This document shows, in pieces, positions 40,472 to 50,048 of a stretch of 64,000 bases of DNA (its first letter is position 1; every line of letters begins with the position of its first letter). This stretch comes from Bythopirellula polymerisocia (GTDB lineage: Bacteria > Planctomycetota > Planctomycetia > Pirellulales > Lacipirellulaceae): positions 310,001 through 374,000 of the forward strand of contig NZ_SJPS01000003.1 of assembly GCF_007860015.1 (NCBI RefSeq). The letters run 5' to 3'. The notes beneath the pieces were generated by a model. The model was not told the DNA's origin, did no database searches, and was given only the letters and a program-made list of their open reading frames with translations. The position numbers and the translations under genes are program-made.

Positions 40472-41839
40472 ATGCGATTTGCAGGAAGTATTACACTCTT
40501 GTTGTTTCTCTTTGTGCCCCGGGTGCAGCTGCTGCTAGGCGGTGAGGTACGACCAAACATCCTGTTCATTGTGGCCGACGATCTCGGTTGGAGTGACGTG
40601 GGCTGGCATGACGGGTTCAGCAAAACGCCACACCTGGATCGGTTGGTTCGCGAGGGGGTCGAACTCGATCAACACTACGTACAGCCCGTCTGTACTCCGA
40701 CAAGAGTCGCTTTGATGAGTGGCCGTTATCCTGGTCGCTTTGGCCCCCACGCACTCGCACCGAGCAACCTCCGTGCGATGCCGCTGAGTACGATCACCTT
40801 GGCGTCGGCACTTAAGTCGCGCGGCTACAGCACGTGTCAGGTTGGCAAGTGGCATCTGGGATCGCGGTCCGAATGGGGTCCCAGTCACTATGGCTTTGAC
40901 CACAGCTATGGCACGCTCACGGGGGCAGCTGATCCATGGACCCACAAATATCGGCATGGTCCTTACGAAGACACCTGGCATCGTGACGGCAAGCGCCTCG
41001 ACGAGAAAGGAAATGCCACCGAGTTAATAGCCGCCGATGCACTGCATTTCATAGAGCAATTGCCGAACCCATGGTTCGTCTACGTCGCCTTTCATGCTGT
41101 GCATACCCCGGTGGATGCGCCGGACAAGTACAAGCAGCTTTACGACGGGGTCAAGTTTCACGATGATCCGGAGAGACAGGACTCACGATTGCGGCTAGCT
41201 GCAGAGACATCGCAACTCGATGCGAAGGTAGGTGCTTTCGTCGATGCCCTGGAACGAACCGGGCAAAGAGAAAACACATTGATCGTCTTCACCAGCGACA
41301 ACGGCGGCATTGAGTCGCTCAAAAACGCATACGTCGGCGAGGTAGATGACTCTCCTTTAAATAGCGAAAACGACCCGCTTCGCGGCCAAAAAAATACGCT
41401 CTACGAAGGAGGAGTGCGCGTGTGCGCGTGTGCAAACTGGCCAGGCCAACTCGCCGCTCGCAAGTATGCCACACCCATGCATGTGGTCGATTGGTTTCCG
41501 ACGATCTCCTATCTCACCGGCTATCAACCAGCAAATGACCTCAAGTGGGACGGCAAAAATCAATGGCCAGCACTCACGGGTTCTCAGAGCGACAACGAAC
41601 CGCGCGCCATTTACATCGCTATGCAGCAAGGTCACGCACTGCGGCTCGGCGATTGGAAACTCATCGTACCTGCCAAAGGCAAGCCAGAGTTATATAATCT
41701 GGCCGACGATCCCTACGAGACGAACGACCTCGCTACTTCGGAACTTGAGCGAGTAGCGGGTATGCAACGACTGATGAAGGAGGAACAGACGAAAGACGAT
41801 CCAGTGCTACCTGCCGACTTGGAGGGACTGCCGGGGTGA
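40472..41839 (+). CDS. Secreted sulfatase (arylsulfatase B-like)
   Basis: A 455-residue formylglycine-dependent sulfatase. There is a signal peptide (about 1-23). The metal-binding start is NILFIVADDLGWSDVGWH. The signature is Cys74-Thr-Pro-Thr-Arg78 (CxPxR), followed by the second conserved segment GYSTCQVGKWHLG. The metal site FTSDNGG and the family end with LRLGDWKLIVPAKG and ELYNLADDPYETNDLA are all present. The overall pattern is like N-acetylgalactosamine-4-sulfatases, but substrate assignment from motifs alone is not safe. It probably works with the preceding oxidoreductase on a sulfated sugar. Confidence 0.93.
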   Translation: MRFAGSITLLLFLFVPRVQLLLGGEVRPNILFIVADDLGWSDVGWHDGFSKTPHLDRLVREGVELDQHYVQPVCTPTRVALMSGRYPGRFGPHALAPSNLRAMPLSTITLASALKSRGYSTCQVGKWHLGSRSEWGPSHYGFDHSYGTLTGAADPWTHKYRHGPYEDTWHRDGKRLDEKGNATELIAADALHFIEQLPNPWFVYVAFHAVHTPVDAPDKYKQLYDGVKFHDDPERQDSRLRLAAETSQLDAKVGAFVDALERTGQRENTLIVFTSDNGGIESLKNAYVGEVDDSPLNSENDPLRGQKNTLYEGGVRVCACANWPGQLAARKYATPMHVVDWFPTISYLTGYQPANDLKWDGKNQWPALTGSQSDNEPRAIYIAMQQGHALRLGDWKLIVPAKGKPELYNLADDPYETNDLATSELERVAGMQRLMKEEQTKDDPVLPADLEGLPG

Positions 41840-42043
41840 GGCAAGTGCCAGAGAGCAAGTTGAACTTGCAGTTGGCGTCTAGGCTGACATAGAGTTTCGG
41901 AGGAGCCATCGTGCTATGCCGCGTGTTCTGGTCATATCGATCAACAGCTAGCCGCTGAGTGCGTTCAATTGCTTTGTTCTATAGTTTTCTTTTAACTGCC
42001 GAAGCTAAGGTGATTACCTTTGTATTATCCAAACGAAATAGCC

Positions 42044-42808
42044 ATGACTAGGCGAGTAGGTCAGCTTCTTGCCGCGACGTTGTTCTTTGGTCCCCCTGTG
42101 AGTGCCGCTTGGGCGGACGAGTCCATCACTTACGTCGGAGTGATACGCGATCAGACGGATTTCGAGAAATTGGGCATCGGGAAGGCTGGGTATTGGTTTC
42201 CGCAGTTCTCTGCGGAAGAACCAGTGGCCGGCAGGCCGACGGGTGAGAATGCGCGCGACGCGCTTCCGACTTGGGCAGGGCCGCTCAATCACGCCACCAA
42301 AATTTGGGATCTTGCTTTTTGGACGCGAACGTTTTCTCAGGATGGACCAGGCCGGTCAAAGGGGGGGCAAGAAAAGTGGAACAAATTTATTCTCCCTGGC
42401 GGCGAGGCAGGTAGCTCCGGCGCTATCGTCGACCCGTTTGCTTTCAAAAATACAAATAACTCGGTGAACCGAATTCAACTTGGCGAGAGTACGCCGTCAC
42501 TGTTTTTCTTGCACATCGTGACCGATAACACGAACAAGGAACACAATCCGACAAATCGACTTCGTGCACGGGGAAACACGAATGGCGTTGACTTGGAGCC
42601 CTCCAGTGCACCTGCAAAGGAAGAATTGAAGTTCAACGGAGTCGCAGACATCTACACGTTCCGCTATGAAGGTTTCGATTCGGGAGACTTCATCAAAATC
42701 CAGCTCAACGGAGATAGCAAGCAAGGACCAAGCATCGGTGGGATGATGTTCGACACCGAGTTTGAGCCCCAGTCATCTTCGCCACTAAAGTCGAAGTATG
42801 ATCCATAA
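42044..42808 (+). CDS. Secreted hypothetical protein
   Basis: A 254-residue exported protein with a leader MTRRVGQLLAATLFFGPPVSAAWADE. The mature part is rich in aromatic residues and Gly/Asn (GKAGYWFPQFSAEEP, KIWDLAFWTRTFSQDGPGRS). It ends in a beta-rich segment with FRYEGFDSGDFIKIQLNGDS, like a carbohydrate-binding or jelly-roll strand set. No named family is recognised. ATG 42044 is preferred to the TTG at 42020 because the signal peptide begins there. It converges with the PhoD gene 3 bp away. Confidence 0.65.
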   Translation: MTRRVGQLLAATLFFGPPVSAAWADESITYVGVIRDQTDFEKLGIGKAGYWFPQFSAEEPVAGRPTGENARDALPTWAGPLNHATKIWDLAFWTRTFSQDGPGRSKGGQEKWNKFILPGGEAGSSGAIVDPFAFKNTNNSVNRIQLGESTPSLFFLHIVTDNTNKEHNPTNRLRARGNTNGVDLEPSSAPAKEELKFNGVADIYTFRYEGFDSGDFIKIQLNGDSKQGPSIGGMMFDTEFEPQSSSPLKSKYDP

Positions 42809-42811
42809 ATG

Positions 42812-44539
42812 CTAGAAGCTGATTTGACTGAGTTTTATCACAAGCGTGTCGATTACTTTATCATCGATATTGACGATCTCGTAGGTGATCGTGGGATCGG
42901 CTTGAGTGGTGTCGAAGGTCACCATTCCGCAAGAACATAATTTGTTGTAGCAAAAGAGCTGTCCTGGTACGCATTCGTGGGTGTGTTCGTTGGTGAGCTT
43001 CGAACTCATCAAGTCATACAAAGGATAACCATTCGGCCTGTCTATTTTCCAAGCTTCGCTGCGATGTCGGTCAGCCGAAAGTAACAACACACCATCAATC
43101 TTCTGCTTCTCGATCCAGCCAAATATTTCCTCGCGCTCGTGTGGAAATCCGTCCCACGTATCGTGGCTTCCCGGTTTAACGTTTGGGGCCCAAGGGACGG
43201 AAGAGACTATGACTTTGAAACGAGCTTGCGAGTTTTTCAATTCATTCAGCAACCATTTCTTTTCAATCGAACCGAGCATCGTGGGATTCTCGCCAAAGGG
43301 ATTGGTGCGCAAATAACGAGTCTCAAGAAAGAAACAATCGACGCTTCCGAACGTGGCTTTGAACCAACAACCCGGTGACTCCTGGTTGCCGTAGCCGGGA
43401 TTCACCCAGTTTTCCATGAATATCCTGAGCATCGCAGGTTTCCAGGCAGGTCGGTCGAGATAGGGACCCAGCCAGACATCATCCATGGCAGCATCGTGAT
43501 CATCCCAGATGGCGTAGACGGGCGTGCTCGCGGTAAGCCGACGAAACTCCGGCTGCGATTGGCGACGATAATAAGTGTACTGATGCAGGCCTCGCGGCTC
43601 TTCGGGTAGATCGATATAGACGTTATCACCCAACAAAAACAACGCATCTGGATTGCGAGACGAAATCGTGTCCCACATGCGCTCATGTTCGGGCATGAAG
43701 CCCGCTCCACCGCCAAAAGCAACTTTAAAAATTCCCGGAGCACCCGGCTCAGGGAATGTGTGGAAATGAGGGCGGTCCCCTTTGAGAAGAGATTGGTCGT
43801 CGATCAGTACGTCGTATGCATACTGGGTATTTGGTTGAAGACCCGTCAGCTCAATAATCGCTGTGAAATCCTCTTGGAGGTCGACCAATGAGGAACTAGT
43901 ACTGGCGATGTTTGACGATGGGTTGCCCTGCGTGTCACAAGAAAAGACCTGCACCTTTACCGGGCTGGCATTCTCGGTCCGCACCCAAATCCGTGCCGAA
44001 TCATCCGTGACACAACCGAGCATCGGCCCATGCAACAAACCCGATGTCCGACTCCGCGCATATTCCTGGAATTCTTCGGACTCGGTGAGCGGTTTCAGCA
44101 ATTGACGCGGACCCGCCAAGAACCGCTCAATGGGGAGTCCCCCCTCCACCGCCTGTTTCATTGCGGCAAACGCTTGGTCTATTTTTCCTAACTGACAGTA
44201 GGCAATTGACTGGTTGTAGATTGATTCAAGATCGTGAGGATCTTCTGCCAAATACTCTGCAGCCCAATCAAGTGATTTGTTCGGATTGCCGTTTAAAGTT
44301 GCTAAGAGTAGCCTCTGCCCACGTCTTTTATACTCGTCTTCGGCCTTCTCCTTAGAAAACTGACGTCTACTCCATTCATTCTCACTACCGTAGTAGGCCA
44401 GCTGAGGATTCTCCTCAAATGCATCGGGAGGAGCAAACTGCCCGTATTTCGTTCCTTGAGCACGACCCGCTTGCGAAACTGCAAGTGAAATCGCTAGGAT
44501 CGATGCAAAGATAGCCAAATAAAAGAGGGGCCTGTTCAA
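42812..44539 (-). CDS. Alkaline phosphatase D (PhoD-like) family protein
   Basis: A 575-residue exported metallophosphatase. After a signal peptide (about 1-27) there is a TPR-like helical region (about 60-150). A fibronectin-like N-domain follows (RIWVRTENASPVKVQVF), then the PhoD catalytic core: LFLLGDNVYID, VYAIWDDHDAAMDD, VIVSSVPWAPN and VLLLSADRHRSE. These hold the Asp, Asn and His metal ligands. PhoD enzymes hydrolyse phosphomonoesters and diesters. It is the last gene of a three-gene minus-strand operon with DUF1559 and a sulfatase; it starts 9 bp after the sulfatase stop. Confidence 0.9.
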   Translation of the reverse strand: MNRPLFYLAIFASILAISLAVSQAGRAQGTKYGQFAPPDAFEENPQLAYYGSENEWSRRQFSKEKAEDEYKRRGQRLLLATLNGNPNKSLDWAAEYLAEDPHDLESIYNQSIAYCQLGKIDQAFAAMKQAVEGGLPIERFLAGPRQLLKPLTESEEFQEYARSRTSGLLHGPMLGCVTDDSARIWVRTENASPVKVQVFSCDTQGNPSSNIASTSSSLVDLQEDFTAIIELTGLQPNTQYAYDVLIDDQSLLKGDRPHFHTFPEPGAPGIFKVAFGGGAGFMPEHERMWDTISSRNPDALFLLGDNVYIDLPEEPRGLHQYTYYRRQSQPEFRRLTASTPVYAIWDDHDAAMDDVWLGPYLDRPAWKPAMLRIFMENWVNPGYGNQESPGCWFKATFGSVDCFFLETRYLRTNPFGENPTMLGSIEKKWLLNELKNSQARFKVIVSSVPWAPNVKPGSHDTWDGFPHEREEIFGWIEKQKIDGVLLLSADRHRSEAWKIDRPNGYPLYDLMSSKLTNEHTHECVPGQLFCYNKLCSCGMVTFDTTQADPTITYEIVNIDDKVIDTLVIKLSQISF

Positions 44540-44548
44540 ATGAACCTC

Positions 44549-45994
44549 CTACTGATTCTGTTCAACTTTTAAGAGCTTCTTTAATTGCTGCCGCGTTTCA
44601 GCCAGATCAGACTTTTCAGCCAGATTTACGAGTTCGCGCGGATCACTTTGATGGTCATACAATTCAACTCCCCGTTTGCCATCGTCCCATTCGGTATATC
44701 GCCAGCGGTCGGTACGGACTGTGCGTCCCAAGTAGTCCATGGTCTTGGCGTGATCAGCTGCGGGATTAGTGCTTCGTGAAACAACGGTAAATGCTGCAAG
44801 TTTCGTATTCTTCGCCGGATCATCAAGCACTTCGGTTAAATTGATTCCGTCTAGATTCTCGCGTTCTGGCAACCCTGCCAGTGAAACCAAGGTGGGATAC
44901 AGGTCGATCAATTCGACCAGTTGATCGGTTTTTTTACCAGGCGCCTTCATGCCCGGCGCATAGATAATCAGAGGAACCCGATCAGCCTCTTCAAACAGCG
45001 ACATCTTATGCCAAAAGCCGCCGTGGTCGCCGAGGTGATAACCGTGATCGCTGACAAATACAATCACCGTATTGTCTGCGATCCCCAAACGATCAACTGC
45101 TTCCAGCAATACTCCTACCTGGGCATCGACAAACGAATTGCAGGCATAGTAGGCGGCAATCAGCTCGCGTTGTTCTTTTTCAGATAGAGGCTTCTCTGGG
45201 GCTGGATAATTAATCGCTGCCGGGGGCAAGCTTTCGTAATAACCATCGGGCGTAGAAAGTGGCAACTCGATCGAATCGGGAGGATACATATCGAAGTACT
45301 TTTTTGGTGCCGCGAAAGGAGCATGAGGACGTCGGAAACCAACTCCCAAGAAAAACGGTTCGCCGCGGCCCACTACTTCCTCCATGATTTCGATTGCTTT
45401 TCTAGCTACGATGCCATCGGGAGTCTCTTCATCAGGGGTCTTGAGGACCGACCAATCGTTGGTGTGCTCGCCAGGTCCGTCAGGATCGGCTCCAAGTAAT
45501 ATTTCCTCCTCGGGGGGCCGTTTGCCAAACTCGCGAATCTCCACGTCCCACGAACGAGGATCCTCGAAGCCATCATCAGTGTGATAGATCTTGCCAATTT
45601 GCGCTGTGAAATAGCCTTGCTTTCGGAAATACTCCGGCAACATCACCCAATCGCCTAAATGCGAGCGGGTCTGTTCAGTCAACGTGTAAACTTGTGTATT
45701 GTCCGGCCTGAGACCACTTAGCATCGAGACTCGCGACGGATTACAGACGGTGACTTGGCAATAGGCACGTTCAAATTGCATCCCTCGGCTTGCCAATTCG
45801 TCGATGTGCGGACTATTGACACGAGAATTCCCGTAGCACCCTAGGTCGTTGTTCATATCATCTGTGACGATGAATAGCACATTGGGCCGCGTCGAATCAG
45901 CTGCTGAAACTGATTGCCTAATATTAGAAAAGCCGAAGAAAAGAAATAGCACTAAACACGTTGGTATCAATAAACCTATATCAGTTCTGGACAT
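44549..45994 (-). CDS. Secreted sulfatase (iduronate-2-sulfatase-like)
   Basis: A 481-residue formylglycine-dependent sulfatase. The signal peptide is about residues 5-33. The metal-binding start is NVLFIVTDDMNNDLGCYG and the signature is Cys84-Asn-Pro-Ser-Arg88 (CxPxR). The segments PHAPFAAPKKYFDMYPP and VFVSDHGYHLGDHGGFWHK are typical of the iduronate-2-sulfatase/choline-sulfatase-like group. ATG 45994 has GAGGAT upstream; the frame reaches a GTG at 46063 overlapping the previous stop codon, which looks less likely. It is the middle gene of the DUF1559-sulfatase-PhoD operon. Substrate unknown. Confidence 0.92.
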   Translation of the reverse strand: MSRTDIGLLIPTCLVLFLFFGFSNIRQSVSAADSTRPNVLFIVTDDMNNDLGCYGNSRVNSPHIDELASRGMQFERAYCQVTVCNPSRVSMLSGLRPDNTQVYTLTEQTRSHLGDWVMLPEYFRKQGYFTAQIGKIYHTDDGFEDPRSWDVEIREFGKRPPEEEILLGADPDGPGEHTNDWSVLKTPDEETPDGIVARKAIEIMEEVVGRGEPFFLGVGFRRPHAPFAAPKKYFDMYPPDSIELPLSTPDGYYESLPPAAINYPAPEKPLSEKEQRELIAAYYACNSFVDAQVGVLLEAVDRLGIADNTVIVFVSDHGYHLGDHGGFWHKMSLFEEADRVPLIIYAPGMKAPGKKTDQLVELIDLYPTLVSLAGLPERENLDGINLTEVLDDPAKNTKLAAFTVVSRSTNPAADHAKTMDYLGRTVRTDRWRYTEWDDGKRGVELYDHQSDPRELVNLAEKSDLAETRQQLKKLLKVEQNQ

Positions 45995-46059
45995 GCTTAT
46001 CCTCGCTAGATTGAAAAGACCCGTGAAAGAACAGAAAAGACATTGTGAATGAGAACTGC

Positions 46060-46980
46060 TCACAATTCGTCCGCAGGGATCACCTGACCATCTCCGATAG
46101 AAGTCAGTAATTGAAAAGCAAGCATATCAATAGTGATGGAGATCGCCTTTACATGCCCATCAAGAAACGCGAATTGGCTTATGCCGTGGTGCTCGCTGCC
46201 GAATTTGGTACGTGAGTTGTCCTGCGGGCCTTCTGCAAGACCATCTTGACTGCTGCGGAGAATGGTCGGGGCAATGTCACCAGAGAAAAAAGCGGTGTCT
46301 CCTTGGGCAAGCTGCTGCAGCCCACCTAGCGGATTCTCTTGCTCGGGAGGGATGTGCCGTTCGCCCTCGGCAATGGTATTGCTCAAGCCATCTTGCACCT
46401 GCCGATCCCCTACTCTTGAGAAGGTAAAAATCGGTCCTGCAACGGTTTCATCAATCGCTGAGAGAGGTTGTTGCTGTTTGTCGACACCATACTCAACTTT
46501 ATCTCGACCCGCATTGGCCGCGTAGTCACCATTGGCACCCACACCCTCGGCCAATATTTTTGGAACAGATCCATCGATGAAGTCTCGATCTGCTGCCGGA
46601 GATCGCCGACTGGGACAGGAGTACGTTTCCACAGGAGTGCGCATGGCTGAGGCGTTATCTGCTTCGAAAGGAGATACATTCCGTTTCCAGGTTTTGAAGA
46701 CATTGCCACCTTCTAAGTACTGTAGCAAGTGAAATGCCCATGAGGTTGTGAATTCGTCGGTTCCAATCCGCCCAGCGGGAAACTGCTTTTTTGTGTCGTG
46801 ATACATTTGTGTCGCCAACCCAATCTGCTTGAGGTTGTTGGAGCATTGGTTGCGACGGGCCGACTCGCGTGCTGATTGAATCGCAGGGAGCAGCAAACCT
46901 ACGAGTACGCCAATGATCGCGATAACCACTAGGAGTTCTACGAGCGTAAACGCACTCAGCCTTTTTCTATTTCGAGCCAT
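46060..46980 (-). CDS. DUF1559 domain protein with prepilin-type N-terminus
   Basis: A 306-residue protein with a type IV pilin-like methylation/cleavage signal ([18 protein letters not shown]) and then the planctomycete DUF1559 domain. Visible markers are [27 protein letters not shown] near the start and the C-terminal [10 protein letters not shown]. These proteins are pseudopilins found in very large families in planctomycetes; they are probably processed by a prepilin peptidase and placed at the cell surface or in a type II secretion-like apparatus. I start at 46980, which has GAGG upstream, rather than at 47076. It heads an operon with a sulfatase and PhoD. Confidence 0.92.
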   Translation of the reverse strand: MARNRKRLSAFTLVELLVVIAIIGVLVGLLLPAIQSARESARRNQCSNNLKQIGLATQMYHDTKKQFPAGRIGTDEFTTSWAFHLLQYLEGGNVFKTWKRNVSPFEADNASAMRTPVETYSCPSRRSPAADRDFIDGSVPKILAEGVGANGDYAANAGRDKVEYGVDKQQQPLSAIDETVAGPIFTFSRVGDRQVQDGLSNTIAEGERHIPPEQENPLGGLQQLAQGDTAFFSGDIAPTILRSSQDGLAEGPQDNSRTKFGSEHHGISQFAFLDGHVKAISITIDMLAFQLLTSIGDGQVIPADEL

Positions 46981-47288
46981 AAGGAAACCTCGGGAGGATG
47001 TTAGGTTGGCAAAAGCAGGTTTGGGAAACCCGCCGGCTGGAACGCTCAGTATATCGTCCTCCAATTCAACTGGCAATAAAACTCTAGGAGTTCACAAACA
47101 AGCAATAGGCTGCATTTCTTTTTTGGGTCCGGCAACTACCGCACGAATTGCCAAGCGTCGATTTCTGGTTTCGCAAATTTCATTCCTTGGCAAGATTCTG
47201 GCTGAAAGAATCATATTGAGTTAAATTGAAATTCTTGGTCGCACTTTTCCTGATGTTTCGACTTCTTGCTCTTGAGAGGAGAACGGCA

Positions 47289-50048
47289 ATGAACAGATCG
47301 GTGAGCATTTTCCTTTTACTTGCAATTACGTTTTCACCACTGACATGCCTAACTGCCGCCGAGTCGAATCCCGATCAACTTCGCATTGCAGGTATAGTCC
47401 TCAAATGGATTCGTGGTGATCGTGATGCCAATATTTCCCGCTTATTTCCGCTTGTCCGCAAGGCTGCAGCCAACGGAGCACAGATTGTTTGCACGACAGA
47501 ATGTTTTCTGGATGGCTACGCAATCGAAGACAAAGAAATTCCACTGGCGGACTTTCGCGCGTTGGGCGAAATAATTCCAGGAGGAACATTTTATGAGCAA
47601 CTGCGGCAACTGGCGGACGAGCTAGACATCTATCTGATCGCCGGAATGCTGGAAAGCGACGGTGATCAGCTATACAACACGGCCGTCGTCCTGGATCCAC
47701 AGGGGCAGCTACTCGGCAAATACCACAAGCAGATGCTCGGACACGAGTCGGTGCGTGTTTCCCCGGGGGACGAATCATCAGTCATTGAAACCCCCTTCGG
47801 CAAGCTGGGGGTGATGATTTGTGCTGACCGCAGTAATGAAGAGGTCGTTCAGCAATTTTGTTCGCGAGGGGCTGACCTTCTGATCTGCCCCTCGGGGGGG
47901 ATGTTTGGCCCCGAAAAAAATGATCACATTCTGCAGCGTCGCTCCAAAGAGAACAAAAAATACATCGTCTTTACTCATCCAGACGAATTTCTGGTCACAA
48001 CTCCTGAAGGGGAAATAGCACAGCGAGTTCTGCTCGGAGAGAAACTGAATCTCGATGACGATGAGACCGGCACAACTGAAGACTCAAGTGGTGTATTCTT
48101 CACTGACTTTCAACGTCGGAAGGGTGCATGGCGCGCCAGCTCCATATCGAAAGCACTAAGTCAGCCGCTTCTTCAGAGTGGGCTTTCAAAAAAACAGGTG
48201 CGATCCTATGTCGATGCACGAATACCAAAGGTAGAACTTCCAGCAAAGAAAGCCGAGTGGAAGAATGAAGCTGCCCGCCTTCGCGAGGAATTTCTGGCGA
48301 GAGTTATCTATCAAGGGGAAGCAGCAGCTTGGCGTGATGCAGAAGTCAAGGTCGAGTGGTTCAACACAATCGATGAGGGCAATGGCTATCGGATCAAGAA
48401 ATTTCGCTACGAAGCGCTACCCGGATTCTGGATTCCTGGATTGCTCTACGAACCGGAAGTTGTCGCCGACAAGATGCCGGTGATGATCAATCCCAACGGC
48501 CACCACCGAGGTGGTAAAGCGATGCCCTACAAGCAACGGCGCTGCATCAATTTAGCGCGGCGTGGTGTTCTAGCCTACAACCTTGAGTTCATCGACATGG
48601 GGCAACTGCACGATGGCAACAACAAACACAACCGTCTAGTTCAACTAGACCTTTGCGGTACGAGTGGCGTGGCTCCTTTTTATCTGGCTCTCAAACGCGG
48701 ATTGGACATAGCTTTATCGCATGAGCATGCCGATTCAACGCGAGTTGGTGTCACTGGCTTGTCTGGCGGAGGCTGGCAATCAATCTGGCTCGCTGCACTC
48801 GACACTCGAGTCACAGTCGCCAATCCTGTCGCCGGCTATTGCAGCATTCACGAGCGAGTCAGTGGCGACAATAACATCGGCGACGCGGAACAGATTCCCT
48901 CCGATCTCTGCTCCGTCGCCGACTATACTCATCTCACTGCCATGATGGCTCCTAGGCCACTACTTCTAACGTACAATGCCCAAGACGACTGTTGTTTCGT
49001 TCCCACCCAGATCTTGGAGCCCTTGGAAACTGTTGGGCGTGCTGCCTATGGCTTATTAGACGTTGATGACAACTTCCAAATTCATATCAATGAAGATCCT
49101 GGTACGCACAACTTCGATCAAGACAATCGCGAAGCACTTTATCGATTCCTGAAACAACATCACTTCTTTTCTGATCCGGATATCGAGCCTGTCGAATTAT
49201 CCATCAGCGATGCTGAAATTAAGTCAGAGGAAGAACTTGCCGTACCAATGCCAGCAAATAACCTGACATTACACGAGCTAGCTTTAAAACTAATTCCGTC
49301 TCTTACCAGCCAGAATTCTCTTCCTGCGGAGGAGGCGACTGTATTTCAGTCGCTCGACAGGCAAAGACAGCTTCTGAATAAGATCGTCCAGCGACCTCAT
49401 TACGATGTAAAGCCCGAATTCTTCGAAAGGGAGCAATTAAAAGAGATAACCATCTCTCAATGGCGATTGAACGTCGGGGGCCATTGGACAATACCAGTAG
49501 TCGAATTTGACCCGGTAGATTCGAACAGGGAAACTTATATCCTGCTGAGCGATTGGGGCAAGCAGTCGATGATCACAGACGTGGCACGACTGGTTGCTGG
49601 CAGAAATCGGGTACTTGCCTTGGACTTGCTGGGATTTGGTGAAGCGGACCCTGGAAGCGATCCAAAAAGCTACGACGATGTGATGCTGATGCTGATTGCC
49701 ACAGTGGGCGACCGACCTCTCGGGATTCAAGTTGCCCAATTGACTGCCATTGCTCAGTGGGCTACCAGAGAATCAGGTGAACAGCTCCCGCGAGTCTTTG
49801 CCACAGGTCCCCGCAACAGCTTGATTGGTCTCGTTGCTGCGGCGCTGGAGACCAGATCGATAGCAGGCATCGAACTGCGACAAGCTAGACAATCGCTCCG
49901 GGAGATCATCGAACAAAACCTTAAAGTCGAAGACGGCCCAGAACAGTTTTGTTTTGGGTTGCTTGAACAATTCGACGTGCCGCAACTGGTCGCAATGGTC
50001 AAGCCAAGACCGATTGTTCTTGGAGACATCAACGGCGACAATGATTAA
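47289..50048 (+). CDS. Nitrilase-superfamily domain fused to acetylxylan-esterase-like hydrolase
   Basis: A 919-residue exported fusion. After a signal peptide (about 1-23) comes a complete carbon-nitrogen hydrolase domain (about 31-275) with the Glu-Lys-Cys triad: TTECFLDGY (Glu71), GKYHKQML (Lys147) and GVMICADRS (Cys178). Residues about 345-625 form an alpha/beta-hydrolase of the acetyl-esterase type with GLSGGGWQS (Ser492), acid in AQDDCC (Asp566/567) and His607 in PGTHNFD. A third region (about 680-919) looks like a second, Ser-less alpha/beta-hydrolase. So one polypeptide could cleave both an amide or nitrile and an ester. ATG 47289 has GAGGAGAA just upstream. The LRR gene overlaps its 3' end by 8 bases. 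Confidence 0.85.
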   Translation: MNRSVSIFLLLAITFSPLTCLTAAESNPDQLRIAGIVLKWIRGDRDANISRLFPLVRKAAANGAQIVCTTECFLDGYAIEDKEIPLADFRALGEIIPGGTFYEQLRQLADELDIYLIAGMLESDGDQLYNTAVVLDPQGQLLGKYHKQMLGHESVRVSPGDESSVIETPFGKLGVMICADRSNEEVVQQFCSRGADLLICPSGGMFGPEKNDHILQRRSKENKKYIVFTHPDEFLVTTPEGEIAQRVLLGEKLNLDDDETGTTEDSSGVFFTDFQRRKGAWRASSISKALSQPLLQSGLSKKQVRSYVDARIPKVELPAKKAEWKNEAARLREEFLARVIYQGEAAAWRDAEVKVEWFNTIDEGNGYRIKKFRYEALPGFWIPGLLYEPEVVADKMPVMINPNGHHRGGKAMPYKQRRCINLARRGVLAYNLEFIDMGQLHDGNNKHNRLVQLDLCGTSGVAPFYLALKRGLDIALSHEHADSTRVGVTGLSGGGWQSIWLAALDTRVTVANPVAGYCSIHERVSGDNNIGDAEQIPSDLCSVADYTHLTAMMAPRPLLLTYNAQDDCCFVPTQILEPLETVGRAAYGLLDVDDNFQIHINEDPGTHNFDQDNREALYRFLKQHHFFSDPDIEPVELSISDAEIKSEEELAVPMPANNLTLHELALKLIPSLTSQNSLPAEEATVFQSLDRQRQLLNKIVQRPHYDVKPEFFEREQLKEITISQWRLNVGGHWTIPVVEFDPVDSNRETYILLSDWGKQSMITDVARLVAGRNRVLALDLLGFGEADPGSDPKSYDDVMLMLIATVGDRPLGIQVAQLTAIAQWATRESGEQLPRVFATGPRNSLIGLVAAALETRSIAGIELRQARQSLREIIEQNLKVEDGPEQFCFGLLEQFDVPQLVAMVKPRPIVLGDINGDND

